From: an uncultured Succinivibrionaceae bacterium | GTDB taxonomy: Bacteria; Pseudomonadota; Gammaproteobacteria; Enterobacterales; Succinivibrionaceae | DNA: 53,317 bases | NCBI GenBank assembly: GCA_944389835.1 | Contig: CALXNU010000007.1 | Span: 1 to 53,317 of the forward strand | Direction: 5' to 3' | Shown here: piece after piece, positions 7,704-16,565 of the stretch | Layout: the number at the start of each line of letters is the position of its first letter | How positions within the stretch are numbered: the first letter of the stretch is position 1 | Notes under the pieces: model-generated | The model's database searches: none | Told to the model about the DNA's origin: nothing | What the model saw: the letters and a program-made list of their open reading frames with translations, nothing else | Translations under genes and position numbers: made by a program

Positions 7704-7944
7704 ATAAATTTTCCCAACATTATGTTGATATTGTTACATCGCAACTGAGACTTATCTTTTCTTAAAAAGTTGCATGGTTTTTTATAAAAAACACTTACAT
7801 AAACAAAAAGATTATTGTTTAATAACAAAAAGTTATTTTGTAAAAATTATGTAAAGTTTATGTAAGATCCTTGTGCCTTATGCTTGTGTTAACAATTATA
7901 CTCTAATCTTTTTTATTGTATATTAATCAATTAGTTTAAAAATG
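7704..7944 (-). promoter_or_regulatory. Regulatory region of the LPS-modification operon, with long-range inverted repeats
   Basis: AT-rich and gene-free. It contains the 13-bp palindrome CAACATTATGTTG (7715-7727), just upstream of the first gene. A perfect 11-bp inverted pair CTTACATAAAC (7794-7804) and GTTTATGTAAG (7856-7866) lies 51 bp apart, with a third partial copy ATTATGTAAAG at 7848-7858. The palindrome TTATTGTTTAATAA (7812-7825) lies inside the pair. Such symmetry suggests binding of a dimeric regulator or an RNA structure. I could not pin down a -35/-10 pair with confidence. Confidence 0.4.
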
Positions 7945-7978
7945 AACGTAAACTTTCTAAATTTTGAAAGTTTACGTT
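7945..7978 (-). terminator. Terminator of lpoA
   Basis: AACGTAAACTTTC and GAAAGTTTACGTT form a perfect 13-bp stem with an eight-base loop. On the minus strand it is followed by CATTTTTAAAC. It lies 19 bases after the lpoA stop. Confidence 0.7.
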
Positions 7979-7996
7979 GTAGTTTGTAAAATTTTA

Positions 7997-9772
7997 CTAT
8001 TCTCTTATGGTTGTGCCAAGTTTGACCCACAAAGGTGCAGCTTCAATTAAGCCATTAGAACTTACATCTACATCACCTGAAAGACCATGTAAGACATCAT
8101 GGGATGCTGGGTCTAAAAGTTTATTTAAATTTAAAGCAAGGCCTAGGGCATCATAGCTTGAGGCAAAAATTCTTTGCACTTGAACATCAGCTTTGGGAAT
8201 GTTCTCAAGCATCGCGCTTTTAAGCTCACTTTCGGTAATAAGCCAGGGCATATCACCTAAATTTGCCCCATACATACTAACCTCTAAGGAAGAGGAGTTA
8301 ACTCCGGTATTTGACTGATTAGTAATGTAGGTTGGAAGAAGGGATGGTAAAGTGGCCTTTACATTACTTGCCTCAAGGGCACTTGCACTTATATACACAC
8401 CATCATGTCCTTGAAGAGGGCAAGTTTGCAGGCGTGATTTTAAATCATCTAAATTAGTAAATTGGCATACTGTAGGGCTCTTACCTAAAGCCTTTTGCAT
8501 GTTTTGATTAAAGGCCGCAGAGGCTCTTTGGGCTTTAGAATTAGAAGCGCTAATTAAAAGCGGATTTTTAATGCCATCTTGGATCATCTTTGAGGCCGCT
8601 AAGCGTCCTTCATATTCAGGACTTAAATCAAAGTACCACATGTTGGATGGCAAAGCCTGATTAGTGCTATTGAGCATAATTGTTGGAATATTAGGTTGAG
8701 CATTAATTAAGGCGTCAACCTCTGGCTTTAGAATAGGGCCAATGATGAAATTGGTCTTGGTATTTTTAAGATCTGCCACAATTTGTGACATCTCAATTTT
8801 CGCGGTGTCATAGAACACAACTTTAATCTTAGGCTCAATATCTTGAAGGGCAGATAAAATACCTAAACGTGCAGGATTACCCACGGCTTGTTGAAATCTT
8901 CCAGATAAAGGCAATAAGACTGCAAGACGATCACCATCTTTAAGATAGGGCACATTTGAAACTACACTTTGTGCAATACCTTGATTTGTAGTGGTGTCTT
9001 CTTGTTGGAAGGCGGCAAGCTCATTTAGCGGGTGATTTGGATATTGCTCTTTAAATTGGCCTAAAAGCTTATTTTTAATTTCAGGGCTAGTGGCACTGTC
9101 CATGATGGCATAGGCATAATAGCCTTTATCTAATTCATCAGCACTTGAACTTGCAAGAGCCACTAAGCGGGAGGTTTGATAATCTTTTAAAAGCTCTACC
9201 GTCTGTCTTAAAACAATGGTGCGCTCTTTGGCATCAATAACATTAAGCAAAGATTTTTGAGAGCTAAAAGCTCTTTGTAAATATTGCTCATTTTGACTTT
9301 CTTTAAATAAGCTTTCATTAACTCTGGTGTTTAACTGATAGTAATAAGAGGCCACTTGCTTTGGCAAAGTCATCTCATTTATCGCATTTAAATTTGCCGC
9401 AGCACTTAGATAATCTCTATCTTTAGTAAAAAGCAAAGCTTCGACAATGGAAATTTCATCTTGCTGTAGCGGGGTGATGGCACTTTGCCTTAAACTTTGA
9501 ATCGTAGCTTTAGCACTTGTAAGATCGCCACTTACAATTTGAGCTCTAGTAAGTAAAATTTCTGCATTAAACGCATCTTCATCAGAGACTTGAGCTACTA
9601 AATCTTGATATTGGGTAAGAGTTAAAGTTAAAGGGGCAAAGGCATCAGAGGTGCTTAAAGTATAGTTTTGAGTAGTAGTACTTGTGGAGGAGACACATCC
9701 TTGGAGCAATACCGCCAAGGCTAGAGCACTTAAAGCAGGTTTAAGTTTTGAAGATAAGCTAAAAGATTTCAC
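7997..9772 (-). CDS. lpoA: Penicillin-binding protein activator LpoA (outer-membrane lipoprotein)
   Basis: LpoA is an outer-membrane lipoprotein that reaches through the periplasm and stimulates the peptidoglycan synthase PBP1a. The protein has a lipoprotein signal with lipobox LLQGC, an N-terminal helical TPR-like half and a C-terminal half resembling periplasmic substrate-binding proteins (GDRLAVLLPLSGRFQQAVGNPARLGIL onward). I start it at GTG 9772 because GGAGG lies five bases upstream; the in-frame TTG at 9784 overlaps that RBS. This gives 591 residues, within the range for gammaproteobacterial LpoA. It is divergent from rsmI, the same arrangement as in E. coli. Confidence 0.88.
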   Translation of the reverse strand: MKSFSLSSKLKPALSALALAVLLQGCVSSTSTTTQNYTLSTSDAFAPLTLTLTQYQDLVAQVSDEDAFNAEILLTRAQIVSGDLTSAKATIQSLRQSAITPLQQDEISIVEALLFTKDRDYLSAAANLNAINEMTLPKQVASYYYQLNTRVNESLFKESQNEQYLQRAFSSQKSLLNVIDAKERTIVLRQTVELLKDYQTSRLVALASSSADELDKGYYAYAIMDSATSPEIKNKLLGQFKEQYPNHPLNELAAFQQEDTTTNQGIAQSVVSNVPYLKDGDRLAVLLPLSGRFQQAVGNPARLGILSALQDIEPKIKVVFYDTAKIEMSQIVADLKNTKTNFIIGPILKPEVDALINAQPNIPTIMLNSTNQALPSNMWYFDLSPEYEGRLAASKMIQDGIKNPLLISASNSKAQRASAAFNQNMQKALGKSPTVCQFTNLDDLKSRLQTCPLQGHDGVYISASALEASNVKATLPSLLPTYITNQSNTGVNSSSLEVSMYGANLGDMPWLITESELKSAMLENIPKADVQVQRIFASSYDALGLALNLNKLLDPASHDVLHGLSGDVDVSSNGLIEAAPLWVKLGTTIRE

Positions 9773-9865
9773 AACTGCCTCCAATAGTCAAAAAAAGCTC
9801 ATATATTATACAATGCAATCTTAAGATTTAGCCTAAGATATCTTTTCTTTAAAATAGGTTTTTGC

Positions 9866-10708
9866 ATGATAGAAAGCGCACTTTATATTGTAGCCACACC
9901 CATTGGCAATTTAGAAGATGTAAGTAAAAGAGCCATTAGCGTTCTTGAGGCAGCAACTTTAATTGCTGCCGAGGATACTCGTCACTCCAAGATTTTTTTA
10001 AACGCTATTGGAGTTGTGGGGAAGAGAATGTTAAGTTGTCATGATCATAATGAAGAGGAGCGCGTTGAACTTATTGTAAAAGAAATTGAACAAGGGGGCA
10101 TTGTCGCTTTAATTTCAGATGCCGGAACGCCCTTAATTTGCGACCCTGGCTTTAAAGTTGTAAGAGAACTTGTCAAACGGGGTATTAAGGTAAGTCCAAT
10201 TCCAGGTCCAAGTGCTGTCATTACCGCTTTAAGTGCCTCAGGACTTCCTACAGATGAATTTGTTTTTAAAGGCTTTTTACCGGTTAAAGATAAAGAGCTT
10301 ACCGAGGCTCTAGCTTTGCTTAAAAATGTTAAAAGTACTACGGTATTTTATGAGTCCCCCAAAAGAATTTTAAAGACCGTAAAATTGATGGGAGAGCTTA
10401 TCCCAAATCGTGATCTTGTCTTATGTCGGGAGCTTACTAAAGCCTTTGAATCTTTCTATCACTTAAAGACTCAAGAGGCCTTTGATTTTTTAGCACAAGA
10501 TGCAAATTACACTAAAGGTGAATTTGTAGTCTTAGTAGGCCCAAGTGAAGAGCAAGAGGCAGATGAAGTAAGTCCAAAAGCTTATGAGGCTTTAGAGAGC
10601 TTAGTGGAATTTGTCCCTGCCAAAGTTGCCTGTCAGGTGGTGTCAAAGCTTACTGGCATTTCTAAAAATGCCCTTTATGATAAGGCACTTGCTTTAAAAA
10701 ATAGCTAA
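9866..10708 (+). CDS. rsmI: 16S rRNA (cytidine-1402-2'-O)-methyltransferase
   Basis: RsmI methylates the ribose of C1402 in the decoding centre, using S-adenosylmethionine. The 280-residue protein has the tetrapyrrole-methylase-like fold: LYIVATPIGNLEDVSKRAI at the N-terminus, AAEDTRHSKIFL, ALISDAGTPLICDPG and PIPGPSAVITALSASGLP, then a small C-terminal helical domain. The ATG at 9866 gives the standard N-terminus. It stands divergent to lpoA and just before rnpB and mraZ, an order also found in other gammaproteobacteria. Confidence 0.95.
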   Translation: MIESALYIVATPIGNLEDVSKRAISVLEAATLIAAEDTRHSKIFLNAIGVVGKRMLSCHDHNEEERVELIVKEIEQGGIVALISDAGTPLICDPGFKVVRELVKRGIKVSPIPGPSAVITALSASGLPTDEFVFKGFLPVKDKELTEALALLKNVKSTTVFYESPKRILKTVKLMGELIPNRDLVLCRELTKAFESFYHLKTQEAFDFLAQDANYTKGEFVVLVGPSEEQEADEVSPKAYEALESLVEFVPAKVACQVVSKLTGISKNALYDKALALKNS

Positions 10709-10734
10709 AATTTTTAAAATTTTGTTTCTTAAAG

Positions 10735-10740
10735 TATAAT
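10735..10740 (+). promoter_or_regulatory. -10 element of the rnpB promoter
   Basis: A perfect TATAAT lies six bases before the predicted 5' end of the RNase P RNA. The -35 region is only AT-rich (no good TTGACA), so promoter strength is uncertain. Confidence 0.6.
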
Positions 10741-10745
10741 AGCAC

Positions 10746-11126
<381 letters not shown>

Positions 11127-11244
11127 CTCCTTTAAAAAATCCCACCTTAATTTTCACCACTTATAAGACAAAAACTTGCTCAAAATCTAAGTTTTGAAGG
11201 GCTTTTTGCGCTTTTTTATTATTATAGTTTGGGTTACAATTAAT

Positions 11245-11269
11245 AGTGGAAAAAAGTGGTAGAAAGTGG
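11245..11269 (+). promoter_or_regulatory. MraZ operator: three AGTGG repeats at 10-bp spacing
   Basis: AGTGG occurs at 11245-11249, 11255-11259 and 11265-11269, each separated by five bases, so all lie on one face of the helix. MraZ is known to bind direct GTGG/TGGG-type repeats with five-base spacers before its own gene. The array ends six bases before the mraZ start, so MraZ probably controls the whole dcw cluster from here. It also shows that the upstream in-frame codons are not translated coding sequence. Confidence 0.75.
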
Positions 11270-11275
11270 ATTTAC

Positions 11276-11761
11276 ATGGTGTCGTCAATACTGTACTTGT
11301 CAGGAACGGTAGATCTTACGTTAGATGATAAGTTTAGACTTACCATGCCCACCCGTTATCGCAAAATATTAGAAGAAGAGTGTGACGGTCAATGTGTCCT
11401 TACACTCTCACTTTTTGATAAATGTTTGTGGCTGTATCCAAAAGTTACTTGGGATGAGCTTTTAGCAAGCTTATCTTCAGTAAAAAATTTTGGAAACCCC
11501 AAATTAAGAGCTTTAAAGAGAGTAATTCTTGGATCTTCTGTAAGTTTTAAAACAGACGCCCAAGGCCGTTTTTTGGTACCTAAAAATTTAAGGGATTTTG
11601 CGTCATTTAGCAAAAATGTCACCTTAGTTGGTATTCAAAACAAATTTGAGCTTTGGGATAAAGAACTCTATAACGCTCAAATGCAACAAGATTTAGAAAC
11701 TTTAGAGGATCTAAGTGATTTAGTGGACCAAATCCCAAATTTAGATACTCTAAATATTTAG
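11276..11761 (+). CDS. mraZ: Transcriptional regulator MraZ
   Basis: MraZ is a ring-forming DNA-binding protein of the AbrB fold that represses the dcw cluster. The 161-residue protein has two tandem SpoVT/AbrB-like halves: GTVDLTLDDKFRLTMPTRYRK at about residues 10-30, and SFKTDAQGRFLVPKNLRDFA around residue 90, with VTLVGIQNKFELWD near the C-terminus. I start it at ATG 11276, which aligns with known MraZ proteins; an earlier in-frame start would run through the operator. It is the first gene of the division and cell-wall cluster. Confidence 0.95.
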   Translation: MVSSILYLSGTVDLTLDDKFRLTMPTRYRKILEEECDGQCVLTLSLFDKCLWLYPKVTWDELLASLSSVKNFGNPKLRALKRVILGSSVSFKTDAQGRFLVPKNLRDFASFSKNVTLVGIQNKFELWDKELYNAQMQQDLETLEDLSDLVDQIPNLDTLNI

Positions 11762-11776
11762 TTTAAGGATTGGTTT

Positions 11777-12733
11777 ATGGTTTTTACCCATGTACCGGTG
11801 TTATTTCACGAAACGCTTGAGGCTCTTAAGATCAATGCTCAAGGGATCTATATTGATGGCACCTTTGGGCGGGGTGGTCACTCTCGCGGCATTTTAGAGC
11901 GTTTAGGGCCAAGCGGTAAACTTTATGCCATAGACCGCGATCTTGAGGCATCAAAAGCCGCCTTACAAATTGATGATCCGCGCTTTTCCTTTGTTCGTGG
12001 CACCTTTGGGAATTTAGAGAGCATTGCTCAAAATCTAGGCATTTTAGGCAAAGTAGATGGCCTTCTTCTAGATATTGGGGTGTCTTCTCCGCAATTAGAT
12101 GATGGTCAAAGAGGCTTTTCTTTTGATAAGAAAGGTCCTTTGGACATGCGCATGGATCAAGAGGCCACCTTAAGTGCTAAAGAAGTTGTAAATACCTACA
12201 GTAAAGAAGAGTTAGCGAGGATCTTTAAACTCTACGGTGAAGAGCGCTTTGCCTCTAAAGTTGCAGGGGCGATTGTAAGACGTCGTGAAATTAAGCCTTT
12301 TGAGGATACTTTAGATTTAGCGCAAGTCATTGAAAAGGCTATCCCTGGAAAGGTAGGCCCTAAGCATAAGGCTACCCGTTGTTTTCAGGCTTTAAGAATT
12401 GAAGTAAATCATGAGCTTTCAGAGCTTGAAAGTGCTCTTAAGGCAAGCTCTTTGGTCTTAAACGAGGGTGGGGTGTTATGTGTGATTACCTTTCACTCCC
12501 TTGAAGATCGAATTGTCAAAACCTTTATTAAAGAAAGTTCAAGTGCCCCTCAAATGCCAAGAGGGTTGCCTTTAACTTCAGAGCAACTTGAAAAGATGCG
12601 CCTTGCCCACGCCACCTTTGATAAAGGGGTGGGGCCTATTAAAGCAAGTGACAGTGAGCTTTTAGAAAATCCAAGGGCGCGTTCTGCAACTTTAAGACAG
12701 GCCATTAGACTAAAAGCGCAGGAGAGTTTGTGA
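11777..12733 (+). CDS. rsmH: 16S rRNA (cytosine-1402-N4)-methyltransferase
   Basis: RsmH adds the N4-methyl group to C1402, the same nucleotide that RsmI modifies on the ribose. The 318-residue protein contains THVPVLFHETLEAL at the N-terminus, the SAM-binding DGTFGRGGHSRGIL, the DGLLLDIGVSSPQLDDGQRGFSF block and RCFQALRIEVNHEL, and ends with RSATLRQAIR. It overlaps ftsL by one base (TGATG), so the two are translationally coupled. Confidence 0.97.
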   Translation: MVFTHVPVLFHETLEALKINAQGIYIDGTFGRGGHSRGILERLGPSGKLYAIDRDLEASKAALQIDDPRFSFVRGTFGNLESIAQNLGILGKVDGLLLDIGVSSPQLDDGQRGFSFDKKGPLDMRMDQEATLSAKEVVNTYSKEELARIFKLYGEERFASKVAGAIVRRREIKPFEDTLDLAQVIEKAIPGKVGPKHKATRCFQALRIEVNHELSELESALKASSLVLNEGGVLCVITFHSLEDRIVKTFIKESSSAPQMPRGLPLTSEQLEKMRLAHATFDKGVGPIKASDSELLENPRARSATLRQAIRLKAQESL

Positions 12734-13302
12734 TGAAAAATTCAACTGCACTTAAAGATGAAGGTCAAAAGGAAAAACTTCAAGCCCTTTTAGATAATGT
12801 CTATGAGGATAAGGAGTATTCCTATAAAGGTTTTAGTATTGTTCCCTCAGACGGCTTTGATAACATTGAAGAAGATAAGCCAAAAGAGCATAGTAAGCCT
12901 GAAATTAAAATACCGACTAGTGCCCCGCATGAGATTAAGGTAACTCAAGAGGTTCCTTTTAGATCAAATTTAAAATCTGAGGGACAAGAGAAAGTAGATC
13001 ATAAAATTATCGCAAGTCTTCTAAATGATTTGAAATGTAATTTTATGACCTACTTTTTAATGGTCATTTTATGTATTTTAGCTTTAATTAAGGTCTGTCA
13101 AGTTCAACAAACGCGCAATCTTATTGCAAGTTATAACGAAGTTCGTACCACTAATGAAAATTTAGAAAGACAATGGCTTGATTTAACTGCTATGGTTGAG
13201 ACTTTAACTTTGCATTCAACGATAAGACAGAATGCTAAAGAAGATCTACAAATGGTAAATCCTAAAACTGAAGATGAACAAGTGATTATTTTGAGGCGCT
13301 AG
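12733..13302 (+). CDS. ftsL: Cell division protein FtsL, with long N-terminal extension
   Basis: FtsL is a bitopic inner-membrane protein that joins FtsB and FtsQ in the divisome and signals to FtsWI. The position between rsmH and ftsI, the single membrane segment (about residues 105-125, FMTYFLMVILCILALIKVCQV region) and the following periplasmic coiled coil support the call. The cytoplasmic part before the membrane is about 105 residues, charged and low in complexity, compared with about 35 in E. coli (121 residues total). I chose ATG 12733 overlapping the rsmH stop; GTG at 12730 is possible. The extension is visible in sequence; its role is unknown. Confidence 0.85.
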   Translation: MKNSTALKDEGQKEKLQALLDNVYEDKEYSYKGFSIVPSDGFDNIEEDKPKEHSKPEIKIPTSAPHEIKVTQEVPFRSNLKSEGQEKVDHKIIASLLNDLKCNFMTYFLMVILCILALIKVCQVQQTRNLIASYNEVRTTNENLERQWLDLTAMVETLTLHSTIRQNAKEDLQMVNPKTEDEQVIILRR

Positions 13303-13304
13303 GC

Positions 13305-14996
13305 GTGGACAATATAAATAAGGTTGGACAGCAAGCCCAAGTTTTCCATTTAGGCAAAGTAAGAATGGCCATTGTCTGGCTAGTCTTGATTGCAGCTTTT
13401 ACTTTGCTTATAGGCAAGCTTTTACATATTCAGGTTTTAGAGCCTGAATTTTTAATTAGTGAGGGTAATCAAAGAATTGTCAGAAACTATATCTTTGAGC
13501 CCGCCCGCGGCCTTATTATGGACAGAAATGGCAAAATTTTAGCCATCTCTATGCCGGTTAAAGCAGTAGAAGTCGACCCTAAAACTTTAGTTAAAAATGG
13601 AATTTTAGACAATCAAGAGCTTTTAGAGAAACTCTCACAAAGCCTACTTATGGACAAAGAGTCTTTAGTCCAAAAGCTTACCCAACATCAAAATAAACGC
13701 TATTTAGAGTTAAAAAATGATTTAGATAATGCCCATGCCAAAGAGGTCGCATCCCTTAAAATTAAAGGTCTTACTTTGCATGATACTTACAAGCGCTATT
13801 ATCCAACTGGGGCTACTAACGTACATGTAGTAGGTTTTATGAATCATGCTGAAGTTGGAGTATTTGGCGCTGAGAAAGCCTATAACACGTTTTTAACTCC
13901 CTCAGATGCTATGCGCACGGCCCATAAGGATTTAAGTGGGCAGATTATTGAAAACTTAGCCACGCGCGATGGAAAAGCAGGTGGTAATGTCATCCTCTCA
14001 ATTGATGATAGATTACAGTCTTTTGCCTATGAGACTTTAGTGCGAGAGGTTAAAGAGCGCGATGCCGAGTCGGCAAGTGCGGTGTTAATTGATGTCAACA
14101 CAGGCGAGATCTTAGTGATGGTCAATGTGCCATCCTTTGATCCAAACGATAGAGCAGCCTATGATAACGATAAGGCCAGAAACCGTGCCGTAACTGATAC
14201 TTTTGAGCCAGGATCAACGATTAAACCTATTATTGCGCTTTCTGCTTTAGAGCATGGGGTGACTTCGTGGAATGAGGTTTTTGATACTAGGCCTTATTAT
14301 GTCAATGGCAAATTAATTCGCGACAGCCACAGTATGGACAGCGGTACTTTAATGGATATTTTAAAGTACTCCTCAAATACCGGTATGGCACATATTGCCC
14401 AAAGACTTGAGCCCAATCAAATGCTCGATATGCTCTTGCGCTTTGGTTTTGGTCAAAATACCTCCTCAGGAATTTATGGTGAGGTTTCAGGTAGATTAAA
14501 TGCCAATCGCTCGTTTTGGTCTGAAATTGATAAAGCTACCATGGGCTATGGTTATGGCTTTTCAGTTACCGCCTTACAATTAGCCTCAGCTTATGCAACG
14601 CTTGCCAATTATGGACAAAAATTACCTGTCTCCATGCTTAAATTGCATGAGAAAGTCACAGGTGATCAAGTTGCAGATGGCAGAGAGATTAGGCGTATTC
14701 ATCAGGTTTTAGAGACAGTAGTCTCTGAGGGTACCGGCACGAGGGCGGCCATTAATCGTTATCGCATTGCAGGTAAAACCGGTACTGCGAAGATTGCACA
14801 AGTTGGTGGCTATGCTGATCATTATTTAAGTAATTTTGCAGGATTTGCGCCAATTTCAAAACCTAGGTTTTCACTAGTAGTTGCCATTCGTGATCCTAAA
14901 ATTGGCAGTATCTATGGTGGTGTGGTGGCAGGACCTGCTTTCAGAGACATTATGACGCGGGCTTTGCAGCTTTATAATGTGCCACCTGATAAATAA
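13305..14996 (+). CDS. ftsI: Peptidoglycan transpeptidase FtsI (PBP3)
   Basis: The septal class B penicillin-binding protein, which cross-links peptidoglycan with FtsW as polymerase partner. The 563-residue protein has one N-terminal membrane anchor (about residues 24-45), a dimerisation domain, and a transpeptidase domain. The catalytic Ser is in STIK (S304), followed by SSN (356-358) and KTGT (491-494), nearly the same positions as in E. coli. The start is GTG 13305, two bases after the ftsL stop. The product ends soon after the transpeptidase domain, as usual. Confidence 0.96.
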   Translation: MDNINKVGQQAQVFHLGKVRMAIVWLVLIAAFTLLIGKLLHIQVLEPEFLISEGNQRIVRNYIFEPARGLIMDRNGKILAISMPVKAVEVDPKTLVKNGILDNQELLEKLSQSLLMDKESLVQKLTQHQNKRYLELKNDLDNAHAKEVASLKIKGLTLHDTYKRYYPTGATNVHVVGFMNHAEVGVFGAEKAYNTFLTPSDAMRTAHKDLSGQIIENLATRDGKAGGNVILSIDDRLQSFAYETLVREVKERDAESASAVLIDVNTGEILVMVNVPSFDPNDRAAYDNDKARNRAVTDTFEPGSTIKPIIALSALEHGVTSWNEVFDTRPYYVNGKLIRDSHSMDSGTLMDILKYSSNTGMAHIAQRLEPNQMLDMLLRFGFGQNTSSGIYGEVSGRLNANRSFWSEIDKATMGYGYGFSVTALQLASAYATLANYGQKLPVSMLKLHEKVTGDQVADGREIRRIHQVLETVVSEGTGTRAAINRYRIAGKTGTAKIAQVGGYADHYLSNFAGFAPISKPRFSLVVAIRDPKIGSIYGGVVAGPAFRDIMTRALQLYNVPPDK

Positions 14997-15052
14997 GATA
15001 AATCATTTAATTTTAAGTTTAATTAAGACGAGGCTTTGCTTCGGGGGATTTT

Positions 15053-16564
15053 ATGATTGAACGCACCTTAGCTCAACTTAAAGAATATTTAAAGATTACC
15101 GTAAAGCAGGCAGATCACAAAGTAAAATTAACTTCCCTTGAGATAGACTCAAGAAAGTTACAAAAAAACTCAGTATTTTTAGCTTTAAAAGGTCATAAGG
15201 TAAATGGCCATAATTTTATTGCTAAGGCTTTAGAAGCTGGGGTTGCGGCGGTGATTGTAACTGATAGTAGATATCAAGTACCACAAGAGATTAAAGAAAG
15301 TCCAAGATTAAACTCCAAAATCTTATATCCACCAGTGGCCGTGGAGACCGGCGTTTTAGCCTCTTGGTTTTATGGAGATCCAACCTCAAAATTGCGTCTT
15401 TTAGGAGTGACCGGGACGAATGGTAAATCGACAGTTACGCATATGCTAGCCTACCTTTTACAAAGCATGGGCAAAAAATGCGCAATCTTGGGGACTTTAG
15501 GTTATGGCTTTTTAGGTAATTTACAAAAAAGTGCTAATACCACACTAAATGCTGTAGATCTGCAACGTGCTCTAGCAAGCTTTTTAGATGAAGGTGCAGG
15601 CTGGGGTGCTTTGGAGGTAAGCTCAATTGGCGTTTGTGAAGGAAGAATTGAGGGCTGTCACTTCCACGGTGGTGGTTTTACCAATTTAACGCGGGATCAT
15701 TTAGATTATCACAAAACCGAAGAGGCTTATTTTGAGGCTAAAAAACGCTTTTTAGAGATGGTCCCACCGCGCTATCTTTGTATTAATGATTTAGATAAAA
15801 AAGCACGCATGATCAATATGGCAATCCCAGGGGTGATAGCCTTTGGCGAGGGACCAAGGGTGCCTGCCTTTGTAGATCAAAACTATGTGTGGATTAAAAA
15901 GATTGATTATCTTGAAGATGGCATGAAGCTTAATATTGTAAGCTCCTATGGCCAAGGTGAGTGTAAGTTAAATCTTTTAGGAAGATTTAATGCCTTAAAT
16001 TTTGCCTGCGCACTTTCCATGCTTTTATGCCACAACTTGCCTTTTAAAGCCCTCTTAGATGGGGCAAGTAAGATTAAACCTGTGGCAGGTCGTATGGAGT
16101 GCTACTATAAACAAGGTAAGCCTCGCATTATTGTCGATTATGCTCATACTCCAGATGGAATTGAGTCTGCACTAAAAGCGGTGCGGGAGCATTTACATGA
16201 AAAGGGTAAAGTTACCATTGTTATGGGTTGCGGCGGTGATCGTGATGTGGGCAAGCGCTCGATTATGGCGATGAAGGCTTGCGTCTATGCAGACAGGGTA
16301 ATCTTAACTAATGATAATCCACGCACGGAAAATGAAGATCAGATCATAAACGATATGCTCTTAGGTGTTCCTCAAGAATATAAAGCCGTGACGATTGAAA
16401 AAGATCGTAAAAAAGCCATTTTATTAGCTTTTAAAGAGGCTAAAGCTTGCGATGTGGTTTTAATTGCCGGTAAAGGCCATGAAGATTATCAAATTTTCAA
16501 AGATCAAACTGTGCATTTTTCAGATCGCGAAATTGCACAAAGCTTAATTGCTAATGAGGCTTAA
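15053..16564 (+). CDS. murE: UDP-MurNAc-L-Ala-D-Glu:meso-diaminopimelate ligase
   Basis: MurE adds the third residue of the stem peptide in the cytoplasm, using ATP. The 503-residue protein has the Mur ligase order: N-terminal UDP-binding domain, ATP loop GTNGKS (121-126), central domain, and C-terminal domain with DNPR (421-424). DNPR is the signature of meso-diaminopimelate rather than lysine specificity, so this organism has a DAP-type wall. A tight GC hairpin (CGAGGC/GCTTCG) sits just before the GGGGGA ribosome-binding site. It lies 56 bp after ftsI. Confidence 0.97.
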   Translation: MIERTLAQLKEYLKITVKQADHKVKLTSLEIDSRKLQKNSVFLALKGHKVNGHNFIAKALEAGVAAVIVTDSRYQVPQEIKESPRLNSKILYPPVAVETGVLASWFYGDPTSKLRLLGVTGTNGKSTVTHMLAYLLQSMGKKCAILGTLGYGFLGNLQKSANTTLNAVDLQRALASFLDEGAGWGALEVSSIGVCEGRIEGCHFHGGGFTNLTRDHLDYHKTEEAYFEAKKRFLEMVPPRYLCINDLDKKARMINMAIPGVIAFGEGPRVPAFVDQNYVWIKKIDYLEDGMKLNIVSSYGQGECKLNLLGRFNALNFACALSMLLCHNLPFKALLDGASKIKPVAGRMECYYKQGKPRIIVDYAHTPDGIESALKAVREHLHEKGKVTIVMGCGGDRDVGKRSIMAMKACVYADRVILTNDNPRTENEDQIINDMLLGVPQEYKAVTIEKDRKKAILLAFKEAKACDVVLIAGKGHEDYQIFKDQTVHFSDREIAQSLIANEA

Positions 16565-16565
16565 G

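Noticed and set aside
7780..7815. PhoP-box-like TGTTTA..TGTTTT upstream of the LPS operon (minus strand)
   Set aside because: The half-sites are six rather than five bases apart, so the helical phase is wrong for the known box.
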